From Verrucomicrobiota bacterium (GTDB lineage Bacteria; Verrucomicrobiota; Kiritimatiellia; SS1-B-03-39; UBA6053), in the NCBI GenBank assembly GCA_020831625.1, contig JAFIGD010000043.1:1-43849 (forward strand): a stretch of DNA of 43,849 nt, written 5' to 3'. The position numbers and the translations under genes are program-made. Within the stretch, counting starts at the first letter, position 1, and every line of letters begins with the position of its first letter. The notes below the pieces were generated by a model, which saw nothing but the letters and a program-made list of their open reading frames with translations, did not search any database and had not been told where the DNA came from. This document shows positions 42,645-43,849 of the stretch, in pieces.

Positions 42645-43849
42645 ATGCTTGATTCCTCCACCTCCCGCCTTCGCGAATATGCCCTTGCCCACGCCCCCCG
42701 CATGTACAGGGAGCCGGCGGGTCGGCTGCGGTACCCCTACCTGGTGCCGGGCAGTGCCCAGTACAACGAACATTTGTGGGACTGGGACTCCTGGCTCACG
42801 AATGTGGCCCTGCGGGAGCTGTACGCCGGCGATGAGGACGCGCTGGAGACGCTGCGTCCGCACGAGCGCGGCTGCATCCTGAACTGGCTGGACATCGCCA
42901 AAGCCAACGGCTGCACCGGATGGATTCCCTATGTGGTCGGTCCGGGCGGCGCCGACCTTCCCGCCGATCCCTGGGCCCGCAACATGCACAAGCCCTGCCT
43001 CGCCCAGCACGCCGCGTTTCTGGTGCGGGAGGACAATGACATCGCCTGGCTGCGCGAAGACCTCATGTATATCGGTTATTTTCTCAACAACTATCTCGAC
43101 CATCACCGTCATCCCTGCGGGCTGCTTTTCTGGCAGAGCGATGACGGCATCGGGGTGGACAACGACCCCTGCACCTTCGACCGTCCGCCCCGTTCCAGCG
43201 GGTCGGTGTATCTGAACTGCATGATGGTGATGGAACTGAAGGCGCAGGTGGAGCTGCTGGAGCGGGCAGGACTGGACGCCACCGAATTCCGCCGGGAGGC
43301 GGAGAAACTGACCACCGCCATTCAGACCCACTGCTGGGACGAGCGCGACGGCTTTTTCTACAATGCCGATTTTTGTTTTAACGAACGGCAGCCGCGCCGG
43401 ACCGGACTGCACGCGGGCCGCCTGCGCGCGTGGGAGAGTCTGCCCATGCGCATCGGGATCTGGTCCGGGTTTCTGGCGATGTGGAGCGGGGTGGCCACCG
43501 GGGCGCAGGCGGAGCGAATGGTGCGGGAGCACCTCCGCAATCCCGACAGCTTTTGCGCCGCGTTCGGGGTGCGCACCCTCGACAAGCGCGAGCGCATGTA
43601 CAGCCTGCGGGCCTCCGGAAATCCCTCTCCCTGGACCGGGCCGGTCTGGGGCGTGTCCAATTATTTGGTCTGGGAGGGCCTGCGCCGCTGCGGATACGAA
43701 GATGACGCCCGCGAACTCGCGGAAAAAACGCTCGCTCTCTTTGGACGCGATCTTGAACGGCACGGCGAACTGCACGAATGCTACGAACCCGACAGCGGCG
43801 AGCCCATCACCTGTCCCGGATTTCAGAACTGGAATCTGCTGGCCTTGAG
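42645..43849 (+). CDS. GH63/GH37-like (alpha/alpha)6 glycosidase, 3' end outside window
   Basis: 401 codons visible, continuing past the window edge. The open frame begins with ATG 42645 (MLDSSTSRLREYALAHAP). Family-like blocks: YNEHLWDWDSWLTNVAL (as in the trehalase WDSYW motif), NGCTGWIPYVV, WQSDDGIGVDNDPC, which aligns with the SGMDNSPR box of GH63 and mannosylglycerate hydrolases (Asp is the acid), and GNPSPWTGPVWGVSNYLVWE. A late acidic patch HECYEPDSGEP corresponds to the base Glu region. This indicates an inverting alpha-glucosidase, mannosylglycerate hydrolase or trehalase-like enzyme. No signal peptide. It lies 47 bp after the second sulfatase and probably belongs to the same operon. 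Confidence 0.85.
   Translation, partial: MLDSSTSRLREYALAHAPRMYREPAGRLRYPYLVPGSAQYNEHLWDWDSWLTNVALRELYAGDEDALETLRPHERGCILNWLDIAKANGCTGWIPYVVGPGGADLPADPWARNMHKPCLAQHAAFLVREDNDIAWLREDLMYIGYFLNNYLDHHRHPCGLLFWQSDDGIGVDNDPCTFDRPPRSSGSVYLNCMMVMELKAQVELLERAGLDATEFRREAEKLTTAIQTHCWDERDGFFYNADFCFNERQPRRTGLHAGRLRAWESLPMRIGIWSGFLAMWSGVATGAQAERMVREHLRNPDSFCAAFGVRTLDKRERMYSLRASGNPSPWTGPVWGVSNYLVWEGLRRCGYEDDARELAEKTLALFGRDLERHGELHECYEPDSGEPITCPGFQNWNLLAL

Noticed and set aside
1-43849. CRISPR array, prophage genes, tRNA or rRNA
   Set aside because: No regularly spaced repeats with unique spacers, no phage structural genes and no cloverleaf-like sequence were noticed on either strand.

Overview
The window reads as a GC-rich chromosome segment of a Gram-negative bacterium, most likely from the PVC superphylum (Kiritimatiellota, Verrucomicrobiota or Lentisphaerota). 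The assignment is inference. It rests on short CxPxR sulfatases beside a glycosidase, a RAYT-type transposase tail, intergenic repeats of the families ACCACGGATGAACACGGATG and GAGTGACGAATG, a lipoprotein, an ArnT-like membrane glycosyltransferase, and an Aas-type envelope lipid enzyme. No tRNA, rRNA, CRISPR array or prophage was seen.

Layout. 1-470: tail of a RAYT transposase running into tandem repeats. 470-10600 (minus): a transporter/acyltransferase/acyl-ACP synthetase fusion, a lipoprotein hydrolase, a secreted toroid-type protein, a pabB-pabC fusion, and ilvD. 10786-12747 (plus): a hybrid histidine kinase divergent from ilvD. 12744-15998 (minus): three coupled membrane/envelope genes. 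16080-18143: uvrB. 18186-21480: an AT-richer accessory island. It has two ~413-bp direct repeats exactly 1,640 bp apart, an alpha/beta hydrolase, a decayed BrnT/BrnA toxin-antitoxin module, a small membrane protein and a DUF1963 protein. 21725-27389 (minus): an rsmB-like methyltransferase, a divergent NDP-kinase-like protein and mfd. 27393-33925: a second, repeat-bordered island with a SLOG-fold protein, a PD-(D/E)XK nuclease-like protein, a WYL regulator, a tandem AAA+ ATPase and an ADP-ribosylglycohydrolase. 34018-37092 (minus): purF-purM-purN. 37535-43849 (plus): a catabolic cluster of sulfatase, AMP-ligase/SGNH-esterase fusion, sulfatase and GH63/GH37-like glycosidase, cut by the window end.

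Two sets of genes look like candidate systems. The first is the divergent WYL regulator / double-AAA+ ATPase / ADP-ribosylglycohydrolase locus. It has a near-perfect 29-bp palindrome between the divergent genes, and nuclease and SLOG genes alongside, so it resembles a regulated conflict or stress module. The second is the sulfatase cluster, where an acyl-activating enzyme is fused to an SGNH esterase. The simplest reading is that the esterase frees an acyl group from a sulfated glycan or glycoside and the fused ligase converts the freed acid to its CoA ester.

Repeats tie the window together. One exact 18-mer lies next to the RAYT tail, upstream of mfd, and in frame inside the AMP-ligase gene. 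The duplicated 413-bp block appears to separate cassette-like orphan genes.
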